From positions 124,001-188,000 of the forward strand of contig NW_026515519.1 of the NCBI RefSeq assembly GCF_014898815.1: 64,000 nucleotides of DNA. The letters are read 5' to 3'. Below are positions 45,534 to 56,769 of this stretch, one piece after another. The number at the start of each line of letters is the position of its first letter. Position 1 is the stretch's first letter. The position numbers were made by a program, and so were the translations under genes. Source of the stretch: Panonychus citri (taxonomy: Eukaryota > Arthropoda > Arachnida > Trombidiformes > Tetranychidae). Below the pieces are notes generated by a model. That model saw only the letters and a list, made by a program, of their open reading frames with translations, did not search any database and had not been told where the DNA came from.

Positions 45534-45633
45534 TCATTCTCACTCTCTACTTGTCAACATCAAACTTCTTCTCATTATTTCAATCAAATTGACTTTCAAT
45601 TCTTTGTTTCTACCGGTCCAAAATATAAGTATA

Positions 45634-48600
45634 ATGGTTTGTTTATTTCATCATAATTATACTATTTTACTGATTTCATTAATTCACATTACTTTAAAAT
45701 TCAGTTATACATAGATTTCTTAGCTTTTCCTTTGTGAAAGCTGATCTTATGTATCCTGATGGATATAGTTCTGTTTCTTAATGAATACAAGCAATTAATA
45801 TTATATTCTAATTTTGTTTTTATTTTATTATTTTATTATTTTGATTTATATTAGGTTATCATCTGTCCATGTTGTCAACACTCATATGGAAATTTTCAAC
45901 TATATATCTTACATGATTGTCTCTGTTTAACTCAACCATGCTCGAGAAATAGCTTATTTTCAATGGGCACTTCACGTAACAGTCTTGTTATAAGTCATGT
46001 GAACAATCCTCCGGTTAGGCGCGAGTCTCCTGAGTATATTGATCTCACAGATGATAACAATGACTTAGTTAACATATCCTCTGACGATGATGATGATGAT
46101 GTTATGGAGGTGACTAATAGTACTCGAAATGAAAACGGCGAAGGATTACTTGATGATGAACTTATTAACGAACTGGAACGTTATATGCCTGACCTTAATG
46201 CACTATTTCCTGATGAGCTTAACTTATCACAGTTAAATAATCCACTTGAACAACAACAACAATATGTTCATTCGATTTCATCATCTGTTGATCCTTACCA
46301 GCAACAAGTTATAGATCCAATCAATCAAGAGCGACGGTTTAATAATGATTTCCAGCAACAACTTTCTGATCTATTTGCGTCAATATCTGATCCAATCAAT
46401 GAGCAGCTTAATGATCCAATCCAACACCAATTTATCGATCCAATTCAACACCAACTTATTGATCCAGCTAATCATCAAGTTGTTGATCCAATCCAACACC
46501 AACTAATCGCTCCAATTCAGCACCAATTTATCGATCCGCTCCAACACCAACTAATCGATCCAATCCAACACCAACTTATCGATCCAGCTAATCAGCAAGT
46601 TGTTGATCCAATCCAACACCAACTAATCGATCCAACTACTCATCAAGTTGTTAATCCAGTCCAACAGCAAGTTGTTAGTCCAGTAGCACAAAACGACTAT
46701 ACATGTTTGAGATGTAATCGTTCATATGCTAGAGAAAGTTTTTTGATAGCTCATATGCAATGGTGTGGACAATCAACCTCTTCAATTGATAGAGTAATGG
46801 CTCCAGATACATTTGGAGTTTTTGTTCTACATGATTCAGCATTCGCTAGACATTATACAGTCTATCGATATGAAGTTGATGAGGATGAATTTGATATATT
46901 AACGATAACGGGTAGAATTATGGATCAAATGATTGGTTTGTTGAATCATCTCATTCAGCTGTTTGGATGTATTAAATATGGAATTGCAATACGTGGTACT
47001 TTCTACAACCCACTTATTGAAGGGGAAAATTTTCGAAATGCTACTTTCCAATCACCAATTGATCCATGTTATCTCGGCACTGATAAAAACTCAAGCATAA
47101 TTGATAAACTGAATGATATAAGTTAGTATTGATCAATTCACTATGAGAGGCTCTGGTTGGATTTTGGTTGATGTGGCTGTTATCGATATTTTGTTGGAAA
47201 GTTTTCACCATATGTTGGAGGATGTATAACCCACAAGGTTCCAAAGTTTATCGAAACAAAGAGATGTCTGTTATCACTTGAAACTCGTACAGATTGTTTC
47301 ATGTATTCAGTTTTATCTGCATTACATACAACGCAGAACCATCCAGAGCGAATATCCAGCTACAGACGTTTTACTCATTTGTATGACTTTTCTGATGTAC
47401 GAGGTGATGTTGCTGTTGATTCTATTACCAAATTTGAAAGGAAAATGACATCAGTATCAACGTTTATTCACTTCTCATTGGTAAAAGAGTTATTGTTCCT
47501 CTCAAAATTACTAAACAAGAAAGAATGAGACATGTCAATTTATTCTTACACAATGGACATTACTTTTACATCAAAAACTTCAATAGATTTGCATCTAAAT
47601 GTGGGACAAGGAATAGATTTTTTTGTTATAGATGTCTCTTTTCTTTTCCTGATCAGAACAAATTGGACAATCATGTAACTAACTGTCTCTTGTTCCATCC
47701 ACAAACTGTGATATTACCATCACTTGAAATGTCCATCCTGAAACGAAAAGACTTCAGAAAAGAGAGTAAATTTCCAGTTACAATCTATGCAGATTTTGAA
47801 ACTTTAAATGTAAAGTTGGAAGTTCCTGGGATAATCGCAGATCTGATTCCTTGTAGTTATGGATATGTTGTTGTTGATTGGAATAATCAAATCGTTTATA
47901 AAGACTTTGGATTCGGAGACAACATTGGTGAGAGATTTGTAAATAGTTTATTTGAAGCTGAAAATTGGATATTTGAGTTCATATATAACAATAAGAAACC
48001 ACTTGTTATGTCTCAGGCAGATGAAGAAAATTTTCAATCTTCTAGAGTCTGTCATATATGTCAAGAACCATTAACAGGAAATTCCGTTAGAGATCATGAT
48101 CATATGACAGGTCTTTATCGTGGAGCTGCACATGTTAAATGTAACTTGGAATATAAAATGCCAAATACAATTCCCGTCATTTTCCACAACTTGAAAAATT
48201 TTGATGGACATATCATAATAAAGGCAATCAATCATAATAACTTACAAAATCGTCTTCCTCAGCTGATACCTCACACTATCGACAAATATATTGATTTACC
48301 ATTGGTACTTTTCGTTTCTTGGATAGTTTTGCTTTCCTTCCAGCAAGTCTCGACAAACTTTCAACCACACTTGATACACCAGATAAGGTCAAGTTTTTAA
48401 CTCAACTGTTTCCAAACGTTGATGTGACACTGTTGACACAAAAATGTATCTTACCTTATGAATACTTAGATTCATTATCCCGATTTGCTGAAACATCAAT
48501 ACCTGACCGAACTGCTTTCCATTCAAGTCTAACAGATACTGACATTACCGATGATCAATACAGCTTTGTTCATCAAGTTTGGAATAACTTCTCATGTTGT

Positions 48601-50190
48601 TCACTTAAAGATCTTCATGATATTTATTTGAAGGTTGATGTGTTGTTATTAGCTGCGGTATTTGAAAGTTTTCGTTCAACTAGTCTTGATAGTTTCAATA
48701 TTGATCCACTCCATCATTATTCTGCTCCTGGATTGACTTGGTCAGCTGCTCTTAAAGTCACACGTATCGAGTTGAAACTTTTCACTGACATTGACATGTT
48801 GATGATGATTGAAAAGGGTATTAGAGGTGGTCTTACAATGGTCACTAATCGACATGTTATTCCTAACAATCCAGCTTGTCCTAACTATCGTTCCGATGAT
48901 GAGAAAAGTTTTCTACTTTACTTGGACGTTAACAACCTTTATGGATTTGCTATGTCTGAACGTCTTCCTGTTGATGGTTATGAGTGGGTTGTAGTGGATG
49001 ATAACACATTATCAGATATACTCAACACCTCTGATGATTCTGATATTGGCTTCATATTGGAAATAGACTTGAGTTATCCAGATCGATTACATGATGAACA
49101 TAATGATTTTCCACTGGCTCCACACAAAATGCATATTGGATCAGAGTTGTATAGTCCATACCAAAAGAATCTCATTGAAATTCTTTCAGGCGTTGGTTTG
49201 ACGAATGTAGCTACTTCCAAATTAGTTACAACTTTTTACACTAAACTTAATTATGTCATACACTATCGTATACTTAAGTTTTACATTGAAAAAGGATTGA
49301 AAGTGGACAAAGTACATCGAGTCCTTAAGTTCAATCAGAGGGCTTGGTTGTATCAATATGTTGATTTTTGTACGCAAAAACGAACTGCTGCTAATACGGA
49401 TTTCCAAAAAGATTTCTGGAAGCTCATGGTCAACTCACTATATGGAAAAACTATCGAAGACAAACGGAAGCATATAAATGTGGAATTAGCAGTTACTGAT
49501 ACACACGCTGCTAGAGCTTTGAGGAAAAATCATGTTCAAAAGTTCTTGATACTTGAAGAGGATAAGATGATTTTCGAAATGAAGAAGTTGAAAGTCAAAA
49601 TGGATAAACCAATTGCTGTTGGCTTTACTGTTCTTGAACTCGCTAAGTTAAAAATGTATCAACTTCATTATGATACGTTTAAACATCATTATAATGATAA
49701 CATAGAGTTGATATATACTGACACGGATAGTTTGATTTATCATGTTAAGACTGGCGATCTTACTGAAGATCTGAGAGGATTTTCATCAATCATGGACTTT
49801 TCCAATTATCCAATTGATCATACACTTTACTCAGCTCAAAATAAGAAAAAAATTGGTTATTTAAAAGATGAATGTCCTGATGATCCAATCATTGAGTTTG
49901 TTGGATTGAGACCAAAGCTCTACGCCCTTAAAACTGTCAATGGGGTCACAAAGAAGGCAAAAGGAGTCCCGAGAGCGATTTTGAAAAACAAAATCAATTT
50001 CGAAACATATACGAACTCTCTCTATGCTGGATTAATCGAGTCAAATGACTTCATAAGGTTGAACTCTCGTGAACATAATATTCAAATGATAAAGCAAAGA
50101 AAGATATGTGTTACTCCATTTGAAGATAAACGATATCTGATTGATAACACGAAATCATATGCTTATGGACACTTCAGAACATTAAATTAA
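45634..50190 (+). CDS. Protein-primed DNA polymerase B of Polinton-2 with zinc finger and HNH-like insert
   Basis: Replicative polymerase. The safe start is ATG 45963. An in-frame upstream segment (from 45854, CPCCQHSYGNFQLYILHDCL, finger-like) joined by an intron 45637-45853 to ATG 45634 is plausible. Layout: acidic region; about 15 copies of an 8-residue DPIQHQLI-type repeat (46300-46690); CCHC finger YTCLRCNRSYARESFLIAHM then QWC; exonuclease motif IYADFETL (47785); endonuclease-VII-like zinc/HNH module CHICQEPL, VRDHDHMTGLYRGAAHVKCN (about 48050-48150); FHNLKNFDGH; YLKVDVLLLA; polymerase motifs YLDVNNLYGFAMS (48920), KLMVNSLYGKT (49420) and YTDTDSL (49713). Frame changes near 47122, 47190, 47445 and 48307 are all single small indels, mostly in runs. 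From 48319 on it is unbroken. It ends convergent with the protease, overlapping by 9 bp. Confidence 0.88.
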
Positions 50191-50610
50191 CTTTTTTATT
50201 TTCTTATAAATGATTTTTTCATTTCCATCATGGTTACATTTTTTGAAAATTTTATAGAAACTTGATAAATTTTTTACATTGAACATAAATAAAATACAAA
50301 ACCATCCACATGCTACCGAGTTATTTCCTTGAAACTTGATTGAATTCATGTAAACATATTTTGAGTTTCTTTCCAAGAATGTCAATAGAAATCCTTTCGG
50401 ACTTCTTCCGAAAGAATCAAAATAATGACTTATGTTTTTATCATCGATATATATTGCAACCCAGTGACTTCCTGGTTTATTAGACTCATCTAAATTGATA
50501 ATTATTCCTGCGGGTTTCGTTATTGTTATAGGTAATCGATCAATCGGATAGACTCCTTTAAACCAACTCAATTTACTACAAATGTTGATTATCTGCTTTG
50601 TGGTTAACAT
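50182..50610 (-). CDS. Ulp1/adenain-type cysteine protease (Polinton-2)
   Basis: 142 aa, unbroken, from ATG 50610 (a TTG at 50616 overlaps the capsid stop). Catalytic context: GSHWVAIYIDD (His), SHYFDSFGRSP (Asp), IKFQGNNSVACGWFCILFMF (Gln and Cys). Expected to cleave virion precursors such as PX and pVI-like proteins. Convergent to PolB with a 9-bp overlap of the two 3' ends, so the two transcripts must terminate inside each other. Confidence 0.88.
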   Translation of the reverse strand: MLTTKQIINICSKLSWFKGVYPIDRLPITITKPAGIIINLDESNKPGSHWVAIYIDDKNISHYFDSFGRSPKGFLLTFLERNSKYVYMNSIKFQGNNSVACGWFCILFMFNVKNLSSFYKIFKKCNHDGNEKIIYKKIKKLI

Positions 50611-50614
50611 GTTC

Positions 50615-51853
50615 AATAATCTAATGAAACTATTCGATCCTTGTCGATTGTTATAAGATTATCAAATTGAGCGAAGACAACAACTTTTAATGATTTCTTC
50701 AATTGAGAATTAAATTTGAGATCACATCTTATAGTACCTCTTTTAATTAGAGAAAGTGTTCCGTTTTCAGCTCCTATAGATCCGTCAGGAGAAAGGTCAA
50801 ACCAAATAATGTAGTATGTTTCTTATAATCTTCATGATTGATATGTAGTTGTGGTATACCTTCATCCTGACCTAAACATCGGTAGAGATTAACAAACTCA
50901 CGCATGTAAAGTCCATCTCTAAAATTAGGCGTGTAAGGTATACTTGGTATTGTCATTCCATCAACATTCAAAGCAATATAATTAACACCAAAGTCATTGA
51001 AACAAAAAGGATCTTCATTCAAATCCCCCGAATGAGCGGTTTCTTCTGTCATCCCCATAATGATCCTTCTTGGTAGTATACCAGAATACATGTTATCGAT
51101 AGATGCTATCATTTGTCCAGCCGGTATTGAAAAATTTCTTGTATCATTACGTGTTATAAAATATTTTGCTGGACCCTTTTCAAGAGCTAATATGATACTT
51201 TTAGATGCTTCAGCAAAAAGTTTTACTCGCTTGATGTGTAGTGCCAACCTTTCAAATTTTATTTGATACATATCTTTATCAGAAACATCATACTTTATAA
51301 TCGGAAAACTATCTGAACTTCTAGTGAATCTAAAAATTAATGGTATATTATTCACAAGAAGTTTATCCTGCTCACAGATTGGTAGATGTAATCGGAAATA
51401 AAGATCAAATGAACCACTTTTGAATGCAGTCTCATGACTTTCCCTACCAGCGTCACAAGCATTATGTGGTCTAAATAATAAATCTTCAATATATGACTGA
51501 TAATGGTACATATTATTAGCTTGCATAGTATTAACTGAACCAATAAATAGATCAATCTGTTCAAATAATGAATTTCCGAAGTCGGAGACAGGAATAATTT
51601 TACTAGTTTCAGGTATTTTAGAGCCGTTTTGAGTTTGTATACTTATAGTTAGACTTATCATTGATGCAGCCATATCAGTGAAATCTTCACTTGCTGGAAC
51701 AACGATTTCATAACATTTCGATGATTCTAAACTTGAATTAGGTCGATATTCAACTTCATAACTTGATTCAATAACAGTTTGTGTTGGTGGTATAGAGAAA
51801 ATCTGTAACTCAGACTTGCTAGATGGTATTGATGACTCATGTAAATATTCCAT
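50615..51853 (-). CDS. Major capsid protein (Polinton-2), one frame break near the C-terminus
   Basis: Hexon-like double jelly-roll protein homologous to 22898-24196: ELQIFSIPPTQTVIESSYEV, NFSIPAGQMIASIDNMYSGI, LPRRIIMGMTEETAHSG, DPFCFNDFGVNYIALNVDG. The frame from ATG 51853 stops at 50774 after a break in a short T run near 50808. The C-terminal part (KSLKVVVFAQFDNLITIDKD) is in the next frame, ending TGA at about 50615. The ATG overlaps the pVI-like stop as TAATG. Total about 412 codons, close to 432 in Polinton-1. Confidence 0.85.
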
Positions 51854-52300
51854 TATGAAAATATGTCTTTATTTTTGTACTTAACCTTCTGTCTTTTAGC
51901 TTCAGATTTTTTAGCTTTTGACTTTTTAGCTCTAGACTTTTTAGATTTATCCTCTAATGTACGTTTTCTTATACCATTTCCATATTGATCAATTAACTTT
52001 TCTATTTCCCCTAATCCTTCCTTAGCTGCGGTTTTAAGACCATGTTTTGCTTGTGTTTTAGCTGTTGAAAAGTTTCTATTTGCTAGAACATCTGACCCAA
52101 CATTAATTCCTGTTCTCAATAGATTTTCCTAGAAATTTTAAAATTGGATACCCGAAACGTTTCAAAGTTGACCCTAATCCATATCCACGTTGGTATGGAT
52201 TACCTGCATAAACAGAAATGTCATTAAATCCATTTCCTGACTGACTTAAGAAGTGTTTCGTGAAATCACTATCACACGCACAATAAACTTTACGATTCAT
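51853..52300 (-). CDS. pVI-like internal virion protein (Polinton-2), one frame break
   Basis: Starts ATG 52300. The N-terminal part contains VYAGNPYQRGYGLGSTLKRF; the C-terminal part, in another frame from about 52119, is highly basic with KKSRAKKSKAKKSEAKRQK. The break is near 52115. Order and motif match the Polinton-1 protein at 22510-22896. The stop shares a base with the capsid start. Confidence 0.6.
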
Positions 52301-52337
52301 ATCTCTTTATTATGATGAATGAAATTGTTACATATTC

Positions 52338-53129
52338 TTATACAATTTCTTTTACAAAATGTAAGCTTATAAAAACTCTCCCATTTTTGAATCTTATTTG
52401 TGATCCATTTTCATCACAAAGTAACATATTTATCTCATCAATTCTATTGATACGAACTGGGTAATAAAACGGTTGTATAAATGTGATATTCGCCATTTTC
52501 ACATCTAAATTCAGAGGTAAAACTCTCAATAGTCTCGCAAAATGATCACCTACAAAGTGCTCTGTTATGAGATCAGTATAAATAAAAAGAAGATGAGATT
52601 TTAGTCCAGTTTTGGGTGGCTTTTTCGCTAGAATTGTCTTTTGATCATCTTTTTTGAATAGCATATCACAGTGTTTCATGTAACCATCATATGTCCAACC
52701 TAACATTTCTAAAAATTCAGAATCAATAAAATAAGGTAATATTTTATCTCCACGATGCCATCCTGCTTTGATTTCAATAGAATCATTTTGGAGAGAAACT
52801 TCGGGTGGGAAATCAGCATTTATGCGTGAAATTGAAGATTTTAAAACATCATTTATACACTCCAATATTTTATCTATTTCATCACTCTCATTGTAAGTAA
52901 ATTCGAATTTACCCAAGCGATATGTCCCACCATAAAACAGACTGAATTTCACGGTTTTGTTATTTATTTCATATGTTGTTGGATAAAATATTTCTTGTAT
53001 CCCAACTTTCCATTTTCCTTCTAGATTTATCGGACAGGATAAATTATTAGTGAACTTTGAAAGTGTATTATCTGGGTGTATATCCATGCTAGCATTAGAT
53101 ACTAAATCGATACAGAATTCATTCGACAT
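52338..53129 (-). CDS. Minor capsid (penton-like) protein (Polinton-2)
   Basis: 263 aa, intact. N-terminal CIDLVSNASMDIHPDNTLSK and WKVGIQEIFYPTTYE, middle SEFLEMLGWTYDGYM, C-terminal FIQPFYYPVRINRIDEI and IRFKNGRVFISLHF. The same blocks occur in the broken Polinton-1 copy, which supports its reading. The ATG overlaps the integrase 3' end by 11 bp. Confidence 0.78.
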   Translation of the reverse strand: MSNEFCIDLVSNASMDIHPDNTLSKFTNNLSCPINLEGKWKVGIQEIFYPTTYEINNKTVKFSLFYGGTYRLGKFEFTYNESDEIDKILECINDVLKSSISRINADFPPEVSLQNDSIEIKAGWHRGDKILPYFIDSEFLEMLGWTYDGYMKHCDMLFKKDDQKTILAKKPPKTGLKSHLLFIYTDLITEHFVGDHFARLLRVLPLNLDVKMANITFIQPFYYPVRINRIDEINMLLCDENGSQIRFKNGRVFISLHFVKEIV

Positions 53130-54186
53130 CTTCAGTCCAACTGTTAAATTTATCAGGATAACCTAACCATTTAACAAAATATTCAAGCTTTCCACTCTTG
53201 TTATATCTCCTTTTTAATATTCTCTCAATCTTATATGTACTTGGTTCTGTGACTTTGAAGATTTCATCATGGTAGAATACAGATGTAATGTTTTCTCCAG
53301 ACCAATCATTTAGCCTATAAATATAACCTTGTGGTGTCTTTTTTACTTTTCGGATTTTGAATAATTCCTTTGTAAAGGTTTCACTCGCCTCTTTTTCAAA
53401 TATACCTTTATCACGGGAGATTCTAACGAAATCATTAACTTTATATGGTATCTGTTTATATTTAATAACTTTTTGGCTTTCAAACACATTTTTGACAGCT
53501 GATCTTTCATCTTCACGAGCTTGACTTGGAGTCATTTTTATTGTTCTGTGATATGAATGGTTATATCCATCAATTATATCATTAACTACATCGACATACT
53601 TGTTTGTATTTTTCGCGAACATGTATCTATGTAATCTAGATCTCAGTGTTCAGTTAAATCGCTCAACTATCGCACATTTTATTAAACCATCTGTCGCAAC
53701 AAAATGATGAATTCCATTTTGTTTAAAAAATTCTAACACATATTTGTTTAGAAATTCTTTTCCCTGATCAGTTTGAATTTTCTTTGGTTTACAATTCAGA
53801 AAGATGCGTTTAAAAGCTTCAATAATTGAAGTAGCGTCTTTATTTTTAAGTGGTATACCAAAGGCGAAACGAGAAAGGCAATCAATTGTAATCAAAATGT
53901 AGCGATAATTATTATTTTCAGATTTAATCCAACTCATATCTAGTAAATCTGCTTGCCATTGTTCATTTACATGATCTACTAAAATTGGAAGTCTCAAAAA
54001 TCTTTTCTTTATGGTTCGAAATAGATTATATGTATCTTCATCTGATAACCATGTTTCTACGTCTCGGTATTTAATACTAGGATTCCGGAGTTTAGCAGCA
54101 TTATATAAACGTTTTATTCCACCATAAGATCCATTTGATTTAGTATCATAATAAATATCTTTCAAAATTTCGCTAACGATTGCCAT
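53119..54186 (-). CDS. DDE integrase with chromodomain (Polinton-2), one frame break
   Basis: ATG 54186. Catalytic context: EQWQADLLDM, KKIQTDQGKEFLN, AIVERFN (the break follows immediately, near 53645). The second part (53622-53119) contains HRTIKMTPSQA and the chromodomain YKIERILKRRYNKSGKLEYF, VKWLGYPDKFNSW. Homologous along its length to the intact Polinton-1 integrase. It overlaps the conserved gene by 25 bp. Confidence 0.88.
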
Positions 54187-54905
54187 GACCTTAAATGAGA
54201 GTTTTCTATATTCGAAGATGACGTTTGTGGTGTTGGAGATCTCGAGGGTGATATAACGCTGAGTTGATTTTTTATTTTTTTATTCAAAATATAGCTTTTG
54301 ATTGGTCTATCCTCATTTTCACATATTTCTAATAAATAATCCAATCCATTAGGTTTCTTACCAACTTGATCTTCGGATAGTAAAAATTGAACTATATCAT
54401 TTACATTACTACCCTTTATGTATCCTTCACCTTTTCTTACATGACCATTTTTATCGATAAGACCAGGAATTCCCATTAATACTGTTTTCAATGAACTAGA
54501 TTTATCTTTCGGTGTTGATGGAGCTGGTTTAACACTGTTAATCAATCGAGTCAGAAAACTTTCATTTCGAGATGAATCATTTTCAAGTTTACTATTTTCG
54601 CCTTCATTTTCAGTATAGTCAAAAATATTCTCTGTATCATATTCAATGTTTTCATCATCCATTTGATCGTTAGGTAAAATCATTCTCTCTGACTGATTTC
54701 CAACTGATATAACTCGTTGTGCAATTGCATCTATCATATTGTTGATATTCTCATTTGAATGTTGATTATGCGCAATTCTTCTTGCTAACTGATCATTATG
54801 AAACTTAACTTTTGTTTCTACAGGTAAATTTTTGTTGAAAAGTTGTTTAGTTTTGCTAGGTTTCATACAGTTTCTTTTATATTTATCTTCAGGAATAAGA
54901 TACAT
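54162..54905 (-). CDS. Conserved Polinton protein of unknown function, upstream of integrase
   Basis: 247 aa. Central block IPGLIDKNGHVRKGEGYIKG then SNVNDIVQFL matches the syntenic Polinton-1 protein (19666-20307). The N-terminal half is charged (NEN/DDEN-rich). The C-terminus is Ser/Pro-rich (SPSRSPTPQTSSSN), suggesting phosphorylation sites. In both elements it overlaps the integrase start, so the arrangement is conserved. Function unknown. Confidence 0.6.
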   Translation of the reverse strand: MYLIPEDKYKRNCMKPSKTKQLFNKNLPVETKVKFHNDQLARRIAHNQHSNENINNMIDAIAQRVISVGNQSERMILPNDQMDDENIEYDTENIFDYTENEGENSKLENDSSRNESFLTRLINSVKPAPSTPKDKSSSLKTVLMGIPGLIDKNGHVRKGEGYIKGSNVNDIVQFLLSEDQVGKKPNGLDYLLEICENEDRPIKSYILNKKIKNQLSVISPSRSPTPQTSSSNIENSHLRSWQSLAKF

Positions 54906-54923
54906 CGAGTTAATGAATTCATT

Positions 54924-55262
54924 TCACCCAATATTATCAGTAACCACTTTTGCTAGAATACTTAAAGCAGGAACTAAAAGAGCTGATAGAAACCCCCCTC
55001 TTTGATTAACTATTCTCTTACGATCCTCTGTTTTTGTCAATCTACTTAATTTACGAACTTGATTCTTATATAATTTCAGTTTATTTTTACTCTTTGAACT
55101 CAGAGGAATTGTTCCTTTAAGAATATTCTTGGCGATATCACTTATAACCGTGTAGATACAATTTGGCGCATTTACTAAAATTTGTTTTCTTTTTATTTTT
55201 GATCTTGTTTTTGCTAACTTTTTCAAGCAAGGATAACATTCAACTGCTTTTTTTAAACTCAT
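54924..55262 (-). CDS. PX-like small basic virion protein (Polinton-2)
   Basis: 112 aa, intact. Basic body (KLAKTRSKIKRKQILVNAPN, KSKNKLKLYKNQVRKLSRL) and a C-terminal hydrophobic segment after Gly-Gly (QRGGFLSALLVPALSIL). Same length and plan as the Polinton-1 copy. Likely DNA-condensing or membrane-active virion component (inference from adintovirus PX). Confidence 0.7.
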   Translation of the reverse strand: MSLKKAVECYPCLKKLAKTRSKIKRKQILVNAPNCIYTVISDIAKNILKGTIPLSSKSKNKLKLYKNQVRKLSRLTKTEDRKRIVNQRGGFLSALLVPALSILAKVVTDNIG

Positions 55263-55303
55263 CTTAAGGATTGTTTATTAGTTAAATTTTATTCATCTGT
55301 TTC

Positions 55304-55934
55304 TTATACAAGATAGGTAGTAATATAATCATTTTCCCCGAGTACATCCGTTAAAAATCTAGTTTCAATAGAAGTCTCTGGTCTTAAATCGATGAATAGA
55401 TAGCTGTATGGATTTCTGGTTGCATCCTCAAAAATTGTTTGTATTTTTCCTATTTTACGAGGTAACATTTGTCTGGCAATATTGGTAATAATTGACTGAT
55501 CTCGAGGGTTTTTAAACAATACAATATATTGTGAATTTAGTGATATATTCCTACTTTCTTTTCCTTTACAAAAGAAGTTTTGTATAATAAGAATAACAGA
55601 TAAATTTCTATGATGTGATCCTTTAGTAAATAGTTCACTTATAACTTTTGAATTAGTTGATTCTGTCATCAAATCGTCTATAATAATCCATTCTGGAACC
55701 ATACCATCAAACTTCTCTATGATATTTTCTGGTAAACCTTGAATAAAATTTACACTCATCATTGTTGTGAATATATCCTGATATTCCCCATAAAAGTATG
55801 TGATACGTTCAGGTGGAGGAGAGGACATTATATTAGATGAGTTAATCAATTTTTCAACCATTCCGTTTTCCACACCCAGTTGGACCCATGATTAACATTG
55901 TAAATGGGTGATGTAAATAAACTTGGTAAGTCAT
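55304..55934 (-). CDS. FtsK/HerA-type DNA-packaging ATPase (Polinton-2), one frame break
   Basis: ATG 55934. Walker A begins HHPFTMLIMGPTGCGK, and the break lies in the following A run (about 55869). Downstream are WIIIDDLMTES (Walker B), LFTKGSHHRNLSVILIIQNF and ISLNSQYIVLFKNPRDQS. Length of about 210 codons agrees with the intact Polinton-1 ATPase. TATATAAA at 56050-56043 upstream is a candidate promoter for the whole structural block. Confidence 0.87.
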
Positions 55935-56061
55935 TATTATTATTTAATTAATACGATTTCTTTATTATTATTATTATTATTCAAATATTATCAACATAAT
56001 TTTATATTAAATTGTTTATCTCTTTATTTATTTATTTATTTATTTATATAAAGGAAAATTG
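55935..56061 (-). promoter_or_regulatory. Spacer with (AAAT)n and candidate TATA for the Polinton-2 structural block
   Basis: About 127 bp between the PC4-like stop and the ATPase ATG, consisting of TTTA and TTA repeats. TATATAAA on minus at 56050-56043. No initiator of the TCATT type was found at the right distance, so this promoter is less certain than the others. Confidence 0.35.
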
Positions 56062-56678
56062 TTAGGAATTGAAAAGAGCTGTATAATTATCTTTAAAGTT
56101 TATCAATTCATCAAAATCAACATTTCTTTCCATGAGTCTTGCTGGTTTAACGAGCTCCAGTTGTGTAAGAAAGACTTTTGGATATGCGCCATCATCGTTT
56201 ATAATTAAATGATTACCGGATGTTCTCCATTCCCCTCGTTTCAGCATTTTTTCATCCAAATAGGTTGATATTATATATGTATCCATTATTTGATCGACTG
56301 GAATATCATCATCTCCGATAAGAGTAAATATAAAATGTTCCAAATCTCGAAGAATTTTCATTATTTGGGTTGTAATGATCACCTTTCTATCAAACTGTTG
56401 TATTGTTATACCATCCTGAGAATTAAGAGAGATAGTTACATAATGGCTTGAACGTTCCAGTGGACTTTCATTCTTCAGAAAAAGTTTGACAAATTCCAAC
56501 AAAAATACGGCTTCGTCTTTGCTGAGAAACACCAAGTTTAGTCGGTAATCCATCCTTAAAGATTCGTAAATCCAATCGACGTAATTTAACATCATCTTTG
56601 AACCTGTAACTTATAGATATGAATGTCCTCATGTATAAACAATTTTGTTGATGTCCAAGTCATAACAGAAAACGTCAT
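56062..56678 (-). CDS. Candidate PC4-like ssDNA-binding protein (Polinton-2), frame-broken
   Basis: The longest frame is 56595-56062 (177 codons). A neighbouring frame just upstream reads VKLRRLDLRIFKDGLPTKLG then VS, and the main frame continues from there with LSKDEAVFLLEFVKLFLKN. That pattern (hydrophobic strand, R-x-F/Y, D-G-x-P-x-x-x-G-(I/V)-S-L, then a helix) resembles the PC4/p15 coactivator fold. A weaker second copy may follow (SHYVTISLNSQDGITIQQF, VIITTQIMKILRDL). The likely start is ATG 56678, 58 bp after a TCATTG initiator, and the remaining C-terminus (EWRTSGNHLIINDDGAYPKV) is unrecognised. Two breaks, near 56597 and 56520, are inferred. Could also be an unrelated lineage-specific protein. 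Confidence 0.4.
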
Positions 56679-56732
56679 TTTGAATACAATGTTATTATTA
56701 TTAAACAAAACAATCAAGTCAAAGTTAATTTA

Positions 56733-56769
56733 CAATGAACTATATCTCGATTTACTTAAACTATTTATA
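56733..56769 (-). promoter_or_regulatory. Core promoter of the PC4-like candidate gene
   Basis: On minus, TATAAATA at 56769-56762 and TCATTG at 56738-56733, with the A about 33 bp from the TATA start. The same spacing as the other Polinton promoters in this window. Confidence 0.5.
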
